Source: Erythroxylum novogranatense
Taxonomy: Eukaryota; Streptophyta; Magnoliopsida; Malpighiales; Erythroxylaceae
Reading direction: 5' to 3'
Assembly (NCBI GenBank): GCA_029891385.1
Contig: CM057225.1
Span: forward strand, 81,245,887 to 81,309,886
Length of the DNA stretch: 64,000 nt
Shown here: in pieces, positions 22,700-33,070 of the stretch
How the letters are laid out: the number at the start of each line of letters is the position of its first letter
Numbering within the stretch: the first letter of the stretch is position 1
Notes under the pieces: model-generated
The model's database searches: none
What the model saw: the letters and a program-made list of their open reading frames with translations, nothing else
Told to the model about the DNA's origin: nothing
Made by a program: the position numbers and the translations under genes

Positions 22700-24076
22700 A
22701 CTAACCAGAAAGGACCTAGGAAAATATGGGTACCAAAGAGTAAAATAGTTTCTCCTGCAGATATCCTTCCTTGGAAGATGCGACAAGCACCGTTGGTATT
22801 TAGACAATGGTTGCTCACGACATATGACGGGAAAAAGGTCTATGTTCCTAGATCTTCAGTATAAGAAGGGAGGATCGGTGACTTTCAGAGACAACCAGCA
22901 GGGAAAGATAATTGGAATCGGTAAAATAGGTAAAGATTCCTTTGCATGCATAGATAATGTACTGCTTGTTGATGGTCTGAAACACAATTTGATTAGTGTC
23001 AATCAATTGTGCGACTCTGGTTTCATAGTCACGTTCAATCAAAATCTTTGTGAAGTCAGAAACAAAGATGGGTCTATATTCTTTTCTGACAAGAGAAGAA
23101 ATAATATTTACAAAATTGATTTAGAAGATTTTCAAAATCAAAATGTTTCATGTTTTCTATCTTCTGAAGAAGAAAGATTAATCTGGCATAAAAAGCTAGG
23201 TCATGTCTCTTTTAAACACATTTCGAAGTTGGCAAAATATGATTTGGTAAGAGGTTTACCAAAAATGAGTTTTGACAAAGACTTTTTCTGTGAAAGTTGT
23301 TTGAAAGGGAAACAAGTTAAAACATCCTTTTCTTCTAAAAATTTTGTAACATCTTCTAGACCTTTAGAGTTGTTACATATGGATTTATTTGGTCCAACTA
23401 GGACAATAAGTCTTGGCCGAAAGAAATATGGACTTGTTATTGTTGATGACTTTGCTAGGTTTTGTTGGATATTATTTTTATCACACAACGATGAATCCTT
23501 TAAGTGTTTTAAGACCCTTTCCAGAAAGTTACAGATTGAAAAAGGAGTATCTATAGCCAGTATCAGGAGTGATCATGGTGGAGAATTTGAGAATGAGAGG
23601 TTTAGATTATACTGTGAGGAGAATGGAATTTCCCACAATTTCTCTGCTCCAAGAACCCCACAACAGAATGGAGTTATTGAAAGGAAGAGCACTAGTGGAG
23701 TATGTCACTTTCTTGGCGTAAACCTAGTTTCCTGGTCAAGCAAAAGACAAAGCTCGATTGTTCTAATAACTGTCGAAGCCGAGTACATGTCTGTTGCAAG
23801 CTGTTGCTCACAAACATTGTGGATTAAATATCAACTGGAAGATTATTCAGTTCGAGAAGAGAAGATCCCAATCTATTGTGACAACACCAGCGCCATTAAT
23901 CTATCAAAGAATCCGATACAACATTCGAGAGTAAAGCATATCGAAGTCAGACATCATTTCTTGAGAGACTATGTTCAGAGGAAGGTGGTGCAACTACAGT
24001 TCTTTGAAACAGAGTTTCAATGGGCAGATATCTTCACTAAACCATTGAGTGAAGATCGGTTTAAAGAAATAAGATG
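22700..24076 (+). pseudogene. Element 2 pol: protease, integrase core fused to RNase H end, RT missing
   Basis: The protease motif reads LDNGCSRHM (near 22799), so the catalytic DSG is DNG. From ATG 22824 the 417-codon frame is open. It has H122, H127, C156 and C159 of the zinc-binding domain and catalytic D187, D250 and E286 with the D,D-35-E spacing. At residues 287-289 (about 23682-23690) the integrase motif VIERK joins STSGVCHFLG of RNase H, skipping the integrase tail, all of RT and the RNase H start, yet the frame continues to YCDNTSAIN and the terminal WADIFTKPL. Stop codon is at 24074-24076. The retained frame suggests excision across a short shared Arg-Lys sequence. Confidence 0.9.
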
Positions 24077-24379
24077 AAACCTTAACATGGTTATGTTAAA
24101 TGACCAGTCAGGCTAGAAGATCGTCAAAGTTAACGGCGTCAGAAATAGTGGTTTACAGCTGGTAACTTCTCTCACAAGGAAGTTTTGGAGGGAAAAGTTT
24201 GATAGCCTTGAGGATCCCAACAATTCTAGAACCCATCGGATAAGACCCTTCGAGTAGTTTGAAACTATAATCATTTCGATTACTCTCAATCCCAAACGTT
24301 TCATCTCTCTCTTTAAAACTCTCGCAAACAACTTTACCTTTAAAGAACACCTTATCAGAAGCAATTACCTTCAGAATCA
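24077..24379 (+). other. Spacer between pol and extra ORF in element 2
   Basis: No ORF on the coding strand. It corresponds to 560-900 of element A. It ends in ACCTTCAG followed by AATCAATGG, so an AG acceptor-like site lies five bases before the extra-ORF ATG at 24380. Confidence 0.55.
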
Positions 24380-26708
24380 ATGGAGCCAGCTATGATTTAC
24401 GGAAGATATGTGGACTTCGAATCTCTGAGGAGTGACGGCATAGATGTTGAGCCAGAGATTGTAGAGGCTAGATGGAGAAATTTCTTCCAGATGCGGGAAC
24501 TGGTATACACTAATGAAGTATATGATTTTTGGAAGAATGCGCAACTGGTGGACAATACTATTGTTTCCATAGTAGACAGAATATCTATTGTTGTGAAGAA
24601 GGAGATAGTAGAAAAGGTAACTGAGTGCACATCGGTTAGAGAAATTTTGTCAACCAAAGCCAAATGGATGACAACAGTGTTTATGAAGGAAGAAGATGTC
24701 AGTAAACAGCTATATGGAGTGAATGACCCATCGGAGAGGAAGACCTCGAGTCTGGTCCCGAAGGCTAGGGTTCTTCATGCGATTTTGTTTAACTGCATCT
24801 TACCTAGAACAGGGTCAAGGAATTTAGTGACTACCTTGGATGAGCAGTGCCTGTTCTACTTGTTAAATCGTCGTCCCATAGATCTACCATATCTAATCTT
24901 CAATATACGGTTAAGGGGATGAAGGATACAAACAGCTATCCTTACGGCATGCTTCTTACGAAGATTTTTAGGGAATCCGAAGTCCTTCTTCATAGAGGAT
25001 ACAGAAGGACGCTATCTATCAAGAGTTCTATTAAATCAGATACGGTAAGAAGAATGGGCTTGAAGACTGTGGTGAAAGAAGAAGCAGTTTCTATGAAGAA
25101 AGCTAGAATTGAGGGGGAGCGGTTATTGAAGAAGTCTCCCGTTAGAAGTTCTAAATCTCAAGAAAGTTTGAGTATGCCCATAGAAGATAGAAGAAAATTG
25201 TCTGGAAGACCTTTGATTAAACAGGCGATTTCTAAAAGAGAAGTTAGCCTAGTTCGAAGAACAGAAGAAGGTGCGTTGAAAAGAAAAGGAGAGAATCTTC
25301 TGGATCAAATCTCTAAGAAGGCCAAGAGATCACCGAGGATTCGGACTCTAAGACAACAAGAAGAGAAGAAAGCCAGAGAACAGAGTGAGCAAGAAGTCTC
25401 AAAATCTCACGCACCAAAGGTAACCAGATCTCTAGTCTCTATCCTACAAGAAGACTCAGCCAAGCAGACTAAGGAGACTGAGAAGAAGAGGAAATCGGAG
25501 TCTGAGAAGCGAAAATCTCAAGTTCAGAAAACTTCGAGACTGACTGAGGCAGTGGAAAAGACTAAGGAGGTTAGTCGAAAGAAGAGTATGAGTACTGCTA
25601 TGGACGTTAGTCAAAAAAAGGATACAATTGATGCTGCTCAAAAGGAAAAGGAATTTGAGCTTAGCATAGTTGAGTTCATTCCCATTATTGCTCAACAAGA
25701 GGAACCAGTGGAGCTTAGCCTGGTTCAATATACTCCTATGGATGTTCAAATAGAGGCAACAAAAGATTTAAGCTTGGTACAGGTACCACAGGAAGAATAT
25801 GATGAACCTAGTCTGGTGATACACAACTATTCTGAATTTTTGAAGAAAGACAAGTTGGAGATCAGACTGGTTGAATATGTGACCAAGAGGAGTACTGCAA
25901 TCGCAATCTGTGAGGAACCAAGAAGGAAGGTGAAGGTTGTCGTACAACCCATCTTGATAAATAGTGAGACATGGCACTTACTGAGTGAAGATCAAAAACA
26001 TTTTTATGAAGCCTTGGGGGATGTTGTTACAAAGCCATACCCTTCAAAAATGTCCAGCCAACCTCTTACTATTTATCCAATTACGGAGAACACGGTGATA
26101 AAGGTTGTACCGGATATTCAGCCTAGATATCCTTTAGATATGAGTAAGGGGAAGATGAAGCTATATCCTGAAGGAATCAGTGATGATCTGTCCGCAGATA
26201 AAATTGAAGAAGAAGTGCGACAAATTGATGAAGCATGCACTTCAATGAAGAACACTGACAGAGCTGGGTGCAGTTATACAGATAAGAATGAAGATTGTCC
26301 AGTAGGGGGAAGATTGATTACAGGGACGTTTATTGAGTTCCTTGTTAAGACAGTAATGCATATTAGACCCTTATCTAATACACTGTCTATTCAAGCTGAA
26401 GGCATACCCCTGCAAGGAAGACAAGTGCTTCTGTTACCTGCTCCTTATGATTTAGATCTTCCGGAGTCAAACTTATTCGTTCGTCTACCAACGTTTGAGA
26501 TTGTTGAAGACTACATTCCACCCTCAGACGCATATGCTACTAATATTGCATTTGTAGCACCTCAGCGGATTATAATGATCAACTCTCCTCACCATCTGAC
26601 TCTCAAGATGAAATCAGGCATCTACGCAGAGAAGTCAAAGAGCTGAAGGAGATGATGAAAGAGATGAAGGAGATGATGACAGAACTGATGAGGAGTCTTC
26701 ATCATTGA
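24380..26708 (+). pseudogene. Element 2 extra ORF downstream of pol (function unknown), nearly full length
   Basis: The frame begins at ATG 24380 and is open for 180 codons to about 24900. It shifts into a second frame that is open from 24847 to about 26570, and shifts again to finish at TGA 26706-26708. With two frame corrections the product would be about 775 residues. The N-terminal 200 residues hold VLHAILFNCILPRTG and YPYGMLLTKIFRES, shared with element A and resembling the 'putative plant transposon protein' region. The middle (about 25070-25650) is rich in Lys, Arg, Ser and Glu. A repeated ELSLVQYTP-like motif occurs at 25650-25880. The end (about 26610-26705) is a heptad-like helix (REVKELKEMMKEM). 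I see no clear signal peptide or membrane segment, so an envelope function is not supported. Confidence 0.8.
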
Positions 26709-26894
26709 TCATTTTTTATTATAAAAAATAGGGGGAGAAGAGAATGGATCAAAGAGTCTGAAAGGGTGTGACTGAAGGAATCGATGAAGATAGGGGGAAA
26801 ACGAGGAAGACTAATGAAGAAGACAGAAGTATACTCATGAAGATAAGTTTTTCTTTTTACGTATATGATTTGTTATCATCAAAAAGGGGGAGAT
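26709..26894 (+). promoter_or_regulatory. Repeated polypurine tracts before the element 2 3' LTR
   Basis: Three purine tracts occur: AATAGGGGGAGAAGAGAATGG near 26727, AGATAGGGGGAAAA near 26789, and AAAAAGGGGGAGAT at 26881-26894 directly abutting the LTR. The last is the likely plus-strand primer site. Multiple PPTs with this core are described for Sireviruses. Confidence 0.8.
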
Positions 26895-27778
26895 TGTTGA
26901 GTCAAAATGACTTTACATATATATGATTTTGATGGATAACAAAGTAGAAAGAAAAAGAAGAAAGAAAAAACAGAAGCAAATGCAGACGCAGACGCAGACG
27001 AAGAAGTACAAAAGCAGATGTAGACGGAGAATTCAAAAGCAGACGAAAAAAGGAATGCAGACGCAAGAGTCAGTTCGAGTTAGTTACAGAACTCAACTGA
27101 ATAACCGTTTCTTTCAAGATTCAAGAAGCAAGATTCAAGATTCGAGATTCAAGATTCAAGATTCAAGAAGCAAGATTCAAGATTCAAGAACCAAGAATTA
27201 GTTACAGACGAAGGCTATAAATAGAAGTCGAAGTCAAAGATTAAAAAGTTAGAAAAAAAGAGATTATTATTGAACTTACGTGAACGAAGAGCTTTTGTGA
27301 GATTACTTTGTGAAATAGTTGAGAGCTAGTATTATTGTAACAGGTTTCAAATACCTTTGTAAGAAAGTTGTACAGATAGCCTACAGAGGCTAAGAGTAAA
27401 AGAATACTGAGTGTAGAGACCTGAAGAGGCTCGGAAAGAATACTTGTAAACATTGAAGAGATAGTGAAATCTCATAGAGACTTCTAAGGACTGGACGTAG
27501 CCCACGGTTTGGGGTGAACCAGTATAAAATCGTTGTGTCAACTTCTACTCTGCTCTATCTCTCTTTAAAGTTCAAAGTTTTATTATTTCTCTTATTTCAA
27601 AACAAGTTTTCAAAGTTTTGATTAAATCGAACTTACCGAAGTTTTTGTAAGAAGAATATTTTTTTACAGAACGATTTTTGAAAGAGTTTTCAAAAAGGGG
27701 AATACATAATTCAACCCCTCCTTCTCGTGAATTCGTATATCGTATTATAAGCATTACACTAACGTGTAATTCACTTCA
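26895..27778 (+). mobile_element. 3' LTR of element 2
   Basis: This 884-bp LTR runs from TGTTGAGTCAAAATG to AATTCACTTCA, followed by TSD ATTTG at 27779-27783. It matches 18311-19226, with a shorter GCAGAC hexamer array (about 26970-27010) and an AAGATTC array at about 27115-27190. Confidence 0.92.
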
Positions 27779-27783
27779 ATTTG

Positions 27784-28025
27784 TACATTACAAAATCAAA
27801 AAAAATAGAAAAAAGAAACCAAGGAGGAAACATGGTGATGATAGACCACCCTCCTTGTTACAACCAATAAAGAAATCTTACAAGGTAAATTTAACTTCTA
27901 TGGACAACCAAAAGAGCAAACATACACCATGTATATTTTTATCACATAAAAATATACAGCATACACAAAAAGATTGCCAACCCATGCATCCAATATATAG
28001 GAACCGAAATCATGCATTAGAAACT
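27784..28025 (-). other. Element 1 leader, PBS-proximal part
   Basis: This stretch lies between the element 2 TSD and the element 1 PBS. It belongs to the same leader as 17115-18310. No conserved ORF is present. Confidence 0.65.
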
Positions 28026-28040
28026 AGCTCTGATACCAAT
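28026..28040 (-). promoter_or_regulatory. Primer-binding site of element 1 (initiator tRNA-Met)
   Basis: On the - strand ATTGGTATCAGAGCT follows the LTR end (CCGATCCAACA) without a gap and contains the 12-base initiator tRNA-Met complement. Confidence 0.92.
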
Positions 28041-29864
28041 TGTTGGATCGGAAAAAGAAAACATGCTTTGTTTGAAAAAACGGTAGATTTCAAAACTTTT
28101 AAGAAATCATTACTTGCAGCGGAAGCAACAAATCAAAATCAACATGCCAATCCATACATGATATGGTATAAGGATAATAAAATATAAACAAGATCAGGAG
28201 TATTACCGACTCCTTCCATGACTTTAAATCCTCATTTGCTATCATCTCCTTCTTTGTGTATCCAAATCCTTTGCCTTTGACTCTTTTCCTTTAGCAATCT
28301 ACTTTCTCCTTGTTGTAGTATCCTCAACCAATTAGATTTATCACCTGTTCTTTAAGGACAATTAGGTTAACAAAATCCTTTGGTGGGAAAGGAGAAGAAA
28401 TGTTTGGAGGAGATTTTCTTAGAAGATGAAGAAGCAAAATTGAAACTCTTTCAATTGGTATTTTCGATTCTCTCTTTCATGAAAGGAGAGAAGGTGTAAG
28501 GAACATGCAAGAACATTAAAAGACAATCACTAAACCATTTAATGGTAAGTTCATAACTCCATTTAATGATGATTAACCATAATAAAGACCATCATTATTT
28601 AGCATTTTAATGTCAAATGTGTGGTTACACATTTAACCTAGGAATAACCGAAATTGCTATCTTATTCTTAAAAAAAATTGTTTTACTATAATTAATCTAA
28701 TTAATTACATTAAACCAAAAACCAAGCCCATTACTAAATGTACATTTGGGCTTCTTTAATTAGACCAAGCCCAAGATTCAATTATGGGCTTCTAATTAAC
28801 CTCCATTTATATTTCTTACTTAGCATGATGACCTTCCTTAAAGCCAAGTGGGGAATCTTATTGGACTTTGATAATTCAAGCTCCAATAAGCCTAGAATTA
28901 ATTCAATCTCATTGGAATTAATTCTAGCTTATTAACTAAATGTCATTCTACTAAAGACAATTAGTTGAACTCTTGAATTATTAAATATTATGAGAATATG
29001 TCCAATTGCAAACCCTATTTAGAACCTTATTATAGTCGTCCGCACAACAAAGGGTAAAATTACCGTTTTGCCCTTATGTTAGTTTTTCCTTCTAGATCTC
29101 TCATTTTACTTTATATGGTGATTAACACATAAGATCTCATCTCAAAGTTAAGACTTGATGGGTAGCTAGTCCATCAAACTCTTGGCGCCATTTAATCACC
29201 AAATCTCCTTAAAACATCTAAAAGAGATGATAACACTATAAACTCTTTATTTGAGTGAATGTTCACGATACATGTTTCAATTAATAATTCCAACATGCGA
29301 ACCTTTGGATTAATACTTTAAAAAATCCATTCCATCATATCAAGAATTATAATGAAACATATATGAGTTCACCATCATCAAGATTATGGTTCATAATATC
29401 ACGAATGCTTAAGTTGTATGTTTTAAGATTAAAGTAACGACCCACTTTATTCTTGAAAACATACTTGATTCGATTCATTTAATAGTGCCATTATAGATAG
29501 TCAACTACTATCATGATATGAAACTCATCATTCCTCAAGTAAACTCCTTTACTTATATGGAGATAAATCGCAACACTACAATCTAAACAATAATCAAGCG
29601 ACCAATTTGATTATTCAACTGTGAATCAATTAATTCAGATTCTAATAATATACATGTTTCTCATACATCTCTATATATATGTATATTACTTACAAAAGAA
29701 TCTTGGTACCTTATGACCAGATATATAATGCTCATACAATAAAACCAAACTCTTTGTTTTCTTAATAATAAATATCTTCATTACAAAGCTATCAGAATCA
29801 AGAAGATAAAGTTACATGTAAATACACTTGCTTTCTAGGGCACTATATTTACATAACTCCAACA
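28041..29864 (-). mobile_element. 5' LTR of element 1
   Basis: This 1824-bp LTR, TG to CA intact, matches 3151-5240. It lacks the 265-bp block present at 3625-3890: the sequence jumps from CATGCAAGAAC to ATTAAAAGAC near 28514. It is flanked by the PBS on its left and TSD GGTGA (29865-29869) on its right. On the - strand GGAGTCG then GTAATACTCC at about 28206 is a possible splice donor. Confidence 0.92.
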
Positions 29865-29869
29865 GGTGA

Positions 29870-29962
29870 CTCAGTGGTTCAGTGGGTGATCTTCATGAGG
29901 AAGTACCATTTCTACGGGTTACTATTGAACAAGACCTCAAGACGATCTGCACTAACATGTAA
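29870..29962 (+). pseudogene. Element A extra ORF, 3' end after element 1
   Basis: Removal of element 1 and one GGTGA joins VNELGDSVVQ at 3150 to this segment. With one frame change it reads VPFLRVTIEQDLKTI and ends in a TAA near 29962. The charged helical character parallels the coiled-coil end of the element 2 ORF. Confidence 0.65.
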
Positions 29963-30226
29963 CATATGTTTTCTAAAATTCTTAAGCGTCTATGATGAGC
30001 AATCTTTTTGATTAATAACAAATAGAGGGAGAAAAAGAGGAGAACGATAAGAGAAGATAGAAAACATATTGAAAGCATTATATATACCTTGTATGCAATT
30101 CTTATGCTTTTTTTATGTTTTTTGGTTTGTTTATTATTCATCTGAATACTATTTGTCTATTCGTCTATGACTATCATTTTATCTTCTGAAATTATAATTA
30201 TTTGTTATCATCAAAAAGGGGGAGAA
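29963..30226 (+). promoter_or_regulatory. Element A 3' tail with polypurine tracts
   Basis: No ORF. It has a purine tract AGAGGGAGAAAAAGAGGAG near 30010, and TCATCAAAAAGGGGGAGAA at 30208-30226 abutting the LTR. The latter is almost identical to the PPT of element 2 and confirms that the two elements are of the same type. Confidence 0.8.
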
Positions 30227-30468
30227 TGTTAAGGTAAGAGGACTTTACTTATATTAATTTTGATGACAATCAAATAGTAATAATTTTAGAAATGTATGAA
30301 TTGTTTTAAAGAGTTTGTTAAGTGTGCAGAAAAATGTAACACTTAGTCAACCCAAAAGATGCACGGTCAATGCTAAATGATATATCTACAATAGACAGAG
30401 CGCAACAACAGACAAAGCAGAACACCAGACGAAACGCAACACCAAACGAAACGCAACACCAGATGAAG
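30227..30468 (+). mobile_element. Element A 3' LTR, first 242 bp
   Basis: It starts TGTTAAGGTAAGAGGACTTT, comparable with the element 2 LTR start. It contains an array of CGAAACGCAACACCA-like units (about 30405-30465), the counterpart of the GCAGAC array in element 2. It is cut at 30468 by LTR B; the rest of the LTR is outside the window. Confidence 0.82.
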
Positions 30469-31010
30469 TGTAGTGCCCCTTACTGCAGGGTATACACCAA
30501 GATGCCTAAAGGTCATTCCGGCACATAACCTAGGATAAGGACATGCTACGTTCACTCACTACATTCACTTATTAAGGCATGGTATCATTTTTCACTTAAA
30601 AGCATCAATAGAAAATCACAATATTTTAAAAACTAACTTTTTCCTCATTTCATTGCATAAAACCCGAATATCTACAATGTGTCTTTCAACATTTTCTATA
30701 TGTACACCATCAAAACCTAATACAAAAGTACTATACGAAAGAGGAAAAGATACAAAAATCTATCTAGTCTATCTAAAAATTCCAGCCGACCGACCTTTTA
30801 GCCATGACTTATCTTGCCAAATCACAATCTACACGACTGATAGAGCCTCTTAGTAGCTAAAGTCATCTCTCAGTCTTGAAAAGACAACGTTGCAATTTTG
30901 GTGAGTTTTGTTAACTCAATGAGGTAACCATCATCGATGGTTCACTCAATTCATGCAACACATCAATTCACATAACAATTATTTCACAATTTTGCACTTT
31001 ACATATGTAT
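30469..31010 (-). mobile_element. LTR B: diverged Tekay-like gypsy LTR (-), left fragment
   Basis: It begins TGTAGTGCCCCTTACTGC, the reverse complement of an LTR 3' end like that of element E (GGGGGCGCTACA), and follows the same order of landmarks (a GCCATGACTTATC region, CATCATCGATGGTTC). It is too diverged to be the same subfamily. Element C interrupts it at 31011, with TGTAT (31006-31010) as TSD. The expected B TSD TGAAG (30464-30468) has no partner in the window. Confidence 0.75.
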
Positions 31011-31694
31011 TGTAGGAAGTTCCCGGTGTGTGCATCACATGCACACGGTGAGGAAAACAAAAATTTTTGTTCCGGGACCTTCCTGAAAGCCAGGATCCAT
31101 GTGTCTATATATCGAAATCAAACCATAACGACCAAAAGAGACCGTCTCTAACGGTATCCACGCAGAGATTGGAGAACCTAACCGGGGCAAACCCTTTGAC
31201 CCGGGAATAGCTAGAATAAAGTGAAGACTGTTATATCTTACCTTATTCTTGGAGAGCTTGGAATCAACGATGGAGGAGAAGCTTGGAGAAGATGAAGAAG
31301 CTTTGGAGAAGATGATGTAGAGATGAAGCTTAGGATTTCTCAAACCCTTTCTCAAACCCACGATCATCAACTCTCTTTCCTTTCTCCATAAGCCTTGATC
31401 AAAGATGAAGAAGAGATGATTGTCGTGTATCTTTGAGAGGAAGCTTGAAAACACTTTTCAAGAACCTTCTCCTATATCCAACGATCATCACCTTATTCAT
31501 TTCCAACCTTAGGTTTTTAAGAACTCTTTCTTAAAACCAACGATATCCACTCTTCAAGCCAACTTTTTCCATTTGTCTTTAACACTTTAAAGACACATTA
31601 AATGCTAAAGTTAGGAAGCTTGCCACGTTAGCCACTTTATATATATATATATAAAAGATAAGATGATAAGGCTCCTCCTTTTTCTTACACATAA

Positions 31695-31742
<48 letters not shown>

Positions 31743-33050
31743 TAATTATTTAATTAATTAATAATATATATATATATATGTATATAAATGCTGAAGTGGT
31801 CCAGTCACACTAGAGTCGGTCCTACCGGCGTATCGGGTCCCAGTATGGAAAAACCACCGAAAACCTTTTTCAGCAATATCGATGTTGCGATCTCATCGGG
31901 ACATATCTCGATCTCATCGGGATCCATTTAATCCTATTGCTCTCCATTTATTGGATCTCTATCCAAAACTATTTTACGAATTCTCCGAGTCACTCTTATG
32001 CGTGTGACCCATTAGGTTCCCGGTTATGTTGGCCACTCAGATTAACACTTAATCTGAGCAAGTCATGAGCCGTATCTAGCAACACATCATGACCCCCAAT
32101 TGATCGGAAAGTAATTGGTTTGACGAATAAACCTATATTCATCATGAACCATATCACGAACCCTTTCATAGACAATTACTGTGCAATTCGTCCTTTCACC
32201 ATGCTATACCCCACTTGGTTATGAGTATGGGCAATGTGTCAACTCTTACTAGACTGACTACGTCAAATCTAGTCCAAGTGATTTCAGTTCTTGTCCTGGG
32301 ACTCATTACTTTATATGTTACTGAAGACACTCTTCATGACATATGTACTCTGGCCAGAGATTTCCAAGTAATGACCCTGAAAAGAGGCCATGGGTATCAT
32401 CTTCTGCTATCACAGAAGTGGTGAATCCTCTATTGGCTACTCAATTACCTTCGAATACCTCAAGTTGTACCCAATCACCACCCTATGAGCGACCTCTCAG
32501 TAAGGCAACAAGGAATGGAGTCAAAGCATAGAATCAAGATTCAAGATATCCTTGAGTACCTCGAGTCTAAGGATATTTGCACCATTGTTATGATGAGATT
32601 ATCACCGACATTAGAATAGGACATCCATGTGATGATCTCATAGCAGTCATCCAATGTACTTACTACCTCTAGTAAGCATTCACATCTCAACCCTAAACAT
32701 CTCATATTTACGCTTTTGAGATCCTTTGCTGATCAAATCAAGGAGCTTGAGATGTGCTAGTCTTTCCGGATTACCGATGTCCAGTTTCAGTAATCCTACG
32801 ACTGGGGATAATTTAGATACTAACATAATTGCACATGATAGGAATCTCAGTAGTATGATCACATCATAATTTCCTTCATGCTATGTCATATATCATGGAC
32901 TTCATTAATTTGCTTATTGATCAATATCCATTCATAAATAATGAACAGCAAAGTAATGAAATATGCCTTTCTTTATTTATTCATAAAGTATGTACACAAC
33001 TTTGTACAAAACGCTCTAAAGGCGATTGCCTTTAGGGCACTACTCTAACA
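31011..33050 (-). mobile_element. 3' LTR of element C
   Basis: This 2040-bp LTR runs TGTAGGAAGTTCCC to CACTACTCTAACA on the + strand and matches 48788-50807. It contains a (CA)n(TA)n microsatellite at about 31692-31742 and TA runs near 31645 and 31765. It contains no conserved ORF; those present are shadows. Confidence 0.92.
31692..31742. repeat. (CA)n(TA)n compound microsatellite in the element C LTR
   Basis: An uninterrupted AC run of about 28 bases passes directly into a TA run of about 22 bases. The other C LTR has the same compound repeat at about 49482-49527. D's LTRs keep only TA runs at the matching place. Confidence 0.85.
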
Positions 33051-33066
33051 ATCTCCCACTTGACCT
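33051..33066 (-). promoter_or_regulatory. Polypurine tract of element C
   Basis: On the - strand it reads AGGTCAAGTGGGAGAT immediately before the LTR start TGTTAGAG. The same bases occur in D at 43028-43043. Confidence 0.88.
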
Positions 33067-33070
33067 AAAG

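Larger units (their letters stand above)
18311..27778 (+). mobile_element. Element 2: Sirevirus-like Ty1/copia retrotransposon (+), RT-deleted
   Basis: The TSD is ATTTG at 18306-18310 and 27779-27783. Structure: 5' LTR 18311-19226, PBS 19227-19241, gag 19284-22642 (split by a solo LTR), protease/integrase/RNase H remnant 22770-24076, extra ORF 24380-26708, repeated purine tracts, and 3' LTR 26895-27778. RT and parts of integrase and RNase H are absent. The large extra ORF after pol and the AAAAAGGGGGAGAT tract next to the 3' LTR point to the SIRE/Maximus lineage. It inserted in the leader of element 1, opposite in orientation. Confidence 0.92.
3151..29864 (-). mobile_element. Element 1: Angela-like Ty1/copia retrotransposon (-), carrying nested insertions
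   Basis: The outer TSD is GGTGA at 3146-3150 and 29865-29869. In element orientation the order is 5' LTR 28041-29864, PBS 28026-28040, leader, gag 17114-16314, protease near 16215, integrase (split), RT 11094-10078, RNase H 5912-5255, PPT 5256-5241 and 3' LTR 5240-3151. Four insertions expand it: a solo LTR plus fold-back (5918-10072), a second solo LTR (11400-15175), element 2 (18311-27778), and a further solo LTR inside element 2. Every coding segment has stops or frameshifts. The order integrase before RT defines copia; Angela is a tentative lineage from LTR length and Gag type. Confidence 0.9.
467..30468 (+). mobile_element. Element A: Sirevirus-like Ty1/copia retrotransposon, interrupted host of later insertions
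   Basis: Visible parts are the pol C-terminus (467-559), a spacer, the extra ORF (901-3150 and 29870-29962), a purine-rich tail and PPT (29963-30226), and the first 242 bp of the 3' LTR (30227-30468). Its RNase H end, extra ORF, PPT and LTR start all match element 2 (18311-27778), so the two are related copies. Element 1 splits the extra ORF and B splits the LTR; both boundaries are clean. The 5' half was displaced by the insertion ending at 466 and is outside the window. The multiple AGGGGGAGA-type purine tracts before the LTR are a known Sirevirus hallmark. Confidence 0.85.

Noticed and set aside
24380..26708. Retroviral envelope gene
   Set aside because: I see no signal peptide, cleavage site, fusion peptide or transmembrane anchor; position after pol alone is not enough.
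27678..28187. + strand ORF of 169 codons
   Set aside because: It crosses three unrelated parts: the element 2 LTR end, the element 1 leader and the element 1 LTR.
31035..31454. - strand ORF of 139 codons in the 3' LTR of C
   Set aside because: It lies wholly in the LTR, is not kept open in the partner LTR at about 48812-49230, and shows no domain.
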